Below are positions 5,802 through 6,617 of a stretch of DNA of 6,617 nt, piece after piece. Below the pieces are notes generated by a model. It was given only the letters and a program-made list of their open reading frames with translations. It searched no databases and was not told the origin of the DNA. The position numbers and the translations under genes were made by a program. Within the stretch, counting starts at the first letter, position 1, and the number at the start of each line of letters is the position of its first letter. The stretch comes from Desulfovibrio sp. (GTDB lineage Bacteria; Desulfobacterota; Desulfovibrionia; Desulfovibrionales; Desulfovibrionaceae), in the NCBI GenBank assembly GCA_031282465.1, contig JAITDR010000129.1, positions 1 to 6,617 of the forward strand, in the 5' to 3' direction.

Positions 5802-6224
5802 TCATTCCCCGCCGCTCCCTTCATCGGCATCATACTGCTGACCGACATATCCCGAACTTCTCGGCGTATTCCAATTCGGAGGGAAGGGGACGAAGGTCAG
5901 CGCGGAAACGCGCCGTACAAGCCAGCCGTGCTCAAGCTCCATGTAATCGGTACCGTATGCCAAAGAATGCCAAGAGGTATCTTTCGCCGGGAATGGCCGA
6001 GATTCATCGGACAATGAGTCCGAGCAGGCTGCGGTCACGCACGCCGGGAGTAGAAGCAACACCGCTATGCCGATGCGCTTGCCGATCACATGCCGCAGTG
6101 CAGGCAAAACCTCTCCGGCGGATTCTTGCGGCGATCCTCCCAAGGCCGCCCGCCCGGCATATTCGTTCCGGAAATTGCGAAACAATCCGACGCCTCCAAA
6201 GCCTTTGCCTGTCGCCTCTGCCAT
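5802..6224 (-). CDS. Small putative membrane or secreted protein of the element
   Basis: I do not recognise a family. ATG 6222-6224 is chosen because AGGAGGTCTACT precedes it, almost the same signal as that of the next gene (AGGAGGTCCATT), giving 140 residues. A hydrophobic stretch IGIAVLLLLPACVTAAC (51-67) follows Lys49-Arg50, so this is either an internal anchor or a signal peptide of a shorter product. The shorter form would start at GTG 6087-6089 (95 residues, N-terminus IGKRIGIAVLLLL), whose GTG overlaps the TGA of the upstream gene as GTGA. After cleavage or anchoring, the exported part contains YMELEHGWLVRR and ALTFVPFPPN, which look like a small folded domain. The first 45 residues overlap the upstream gene out of frame by 139 nt. 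The stop is well supported; the start is the weak point. Confidence 0.6.
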   Translation of the reverse strand: MAEATGKGFGGVGLFRNFRNEYAGRAALGGSPQESAGEVLPALRHVIGKRIGIAVLLLLPACVTAACSDSLSDESRPFPAKDTSWHSLAYGTDYMELEHGWLVRRVSALTFVPFPPNWNTPRSSGYVGQQYDADEGSGGE

Positions 6225-6589
6225 AGTAGACCTCCTGTATACGGTTGCCGCTTCCCCGGCCGTTGCGCCGGAAGTTTCTCTTGCCGCCGCACTGTGAGCG
6301 CCTGAGCGCCCGCTCTGAACTCCTCCTCCCTCTCCGCTGCCGCTTCTGCGAACAGTTTTGACACGGCCGCCTGCGGCAGGCCCGTGAGAGTTGCGATGCA
6401 CGATGCTTCCGCTCCGCACAGGATCAGCGATTTTGCGAAAGCTCCCATATCGATGCACCCCGCCGGTGAATCACTGCCGCCTGTATATAGAACCGATTCG
6501 CTTTTTACTTTCCGGTTCCTGTCTGCTGACCTGTTTCCGTGTTCTTCGTTGAATGTCTCTGCGCTGTTGCCTTTGCCGATTTTGTTCAT
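6086..6589 (-). CDS. Hypothetical protein with possible helix-turn-helix and C-terminal Cys-x-x-Cys-Gly
   Basis: 167 residues from ATG 6587-6589, preceded by AAGGAGC with 5 nt spacing; an upstream in-frame TTG at the window edge lacks such a signal. Residues 1-45 are polar and charged. Residues 52-81 (AKSLILCGAEASCIATLTGLP then V-KLFAE) have the pattern of a helix-turn-helix and resemble the N-terminal segment of FlhC-type regulators, but the rest of FlhC is not seen. After a charged helix (82-94) come basic residues, then MPGGRPWEDRRKNPPER and the terminal FCLHCGM, which looks like half of a zinc-binding pair cut off by the stop. The last 46 codons overlap the next gene in another frame. Either the gene is intact with a shared end, or its tail is a frameshifted or truncated remnant. 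A regulatory role is only a guess. Confidence 0.55.
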   Translation of the reverse strand: MNKIGKGNSAETFNEEHGNRSADRNRKVKSESVLYTGGSDSPAGCIDMGAFAKSLILCGAEASCIATLTGLPQAAVSKLFAEAAAEREEEFRAGAQALTVRRQEKLPAQRPGKRQPYTGGLLWQRRQAKALEASDCFAISGTNMPGGRPWEDRRKNPPERFCLHCGM

Positions 6590-6617
6590 AATCGCTCCTT
6601 GTTGAATAGGCAATATG

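Noticed and set aside
5411..5848. 145-codon minus-strand frame starting at 5848
   Set aside because: Nearly 300 nt of it lies out of frame within the gene at 5200-5703, where it becomes Arg/Gly/Cys-rich; there is no good ribosome binding site, although its first 50 residues look passable.
6086..6224. Nested Rz/Rz1-like spanin pair, suggested by an out-of-frame overlap with a Cys-containing signal peptide
   Set aside because: The upstream protein has no N-terminal membrane anchor or Rz-like coiled coil, and the downstream product is not Pro-rich as Rz1 proteins are.
5609..6226. 205-codon plus-strand frame
   Set aside because: Opposite three minus-strand genes with clear ribosome binding sites; no start signal and Arg/Pro/Ser-rich composition.
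1..6617. CRISPR array, rRNA, riboswitch or toxin-antitoxin pair
   Set aside because: No regularly spaced direct repeats, conserved rRNA segments, known aptamer motifs or recognisable toxin/antitoxin domains were seen on either strand.

Overview
The window looks like high-GC, Gram-negative chromosome, most likely from a Desulfovibrio/Bilophila-type sulfidogen. This rests on the character of the FolC N-terminus and the GC-rich third codon positions; it is inference, not a database match. The sequence divides at a leucine tRNA near position 3491: housekeeping chromosome to the left, and the end of an integrated mobile element (prophage-like or integrative element) to the right.

Left part (1-3157): the 3' end of a chromosomal xerC-type tyrosine recombinase enters on the plus strand and stops at 482. 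A very strong palindrome follows at 516-544. A compact minus-strand operon then converges on it. Read in its own direction it holds a small secreted Pro/Ala-rich protein (3151-2795), a CYTH-domain (triphosphate tunnel) protein (2791-2144) and folC (2138-678). The two junctions are 3 and 5 bp, so the genes are probably co-transcribed and translationally coupled. FolC makes dihydrofolate and adds glutamates to folates; the CYTH protein probably acts on a triphosphate substrate; the first product goes to the envelope.

Middle (3158-3823): about 330 bp with no convincing gene, then a tRNA-Leu(CAA) with encoded CCA (3491-3576). Next come an intrinsic terminator and a 250-bp control region in front of an integrase. 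The control region has a good sigma70-type promoter whose spacer and -10 box are covered by a nearly perfect 21-bp palindrome. The palindrome's ATACCG half-site occurs five times between 3677 and 3783. These are strong candidates for operator or integrase/excisionase arm sites.

Right part (3824-6617): a complete P4-type integrase (DUF4102 arm domain plus tyrosine recombinase domain) with all catalytic residues, followed by a hairpin. Three small minus-strand genes then face it: a possible HTH protein ending in a Cys-x-x-Cys-Gly motif, a small membrane or secreted protein, and a membrane-anchored protein shaped like the tail of stomatin/prohibitin/HflK proteins without the SPFH domain. Each has a clear ribosome binding site. 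The first two overlap out of frame by 139 nt if both start and stop as read. The far end of the element (attR) is not in the window. The most notable features are the integrase control region, the overlapping gene pair and the tail-only SPFH-like protein. I do not see a complete novel system here.
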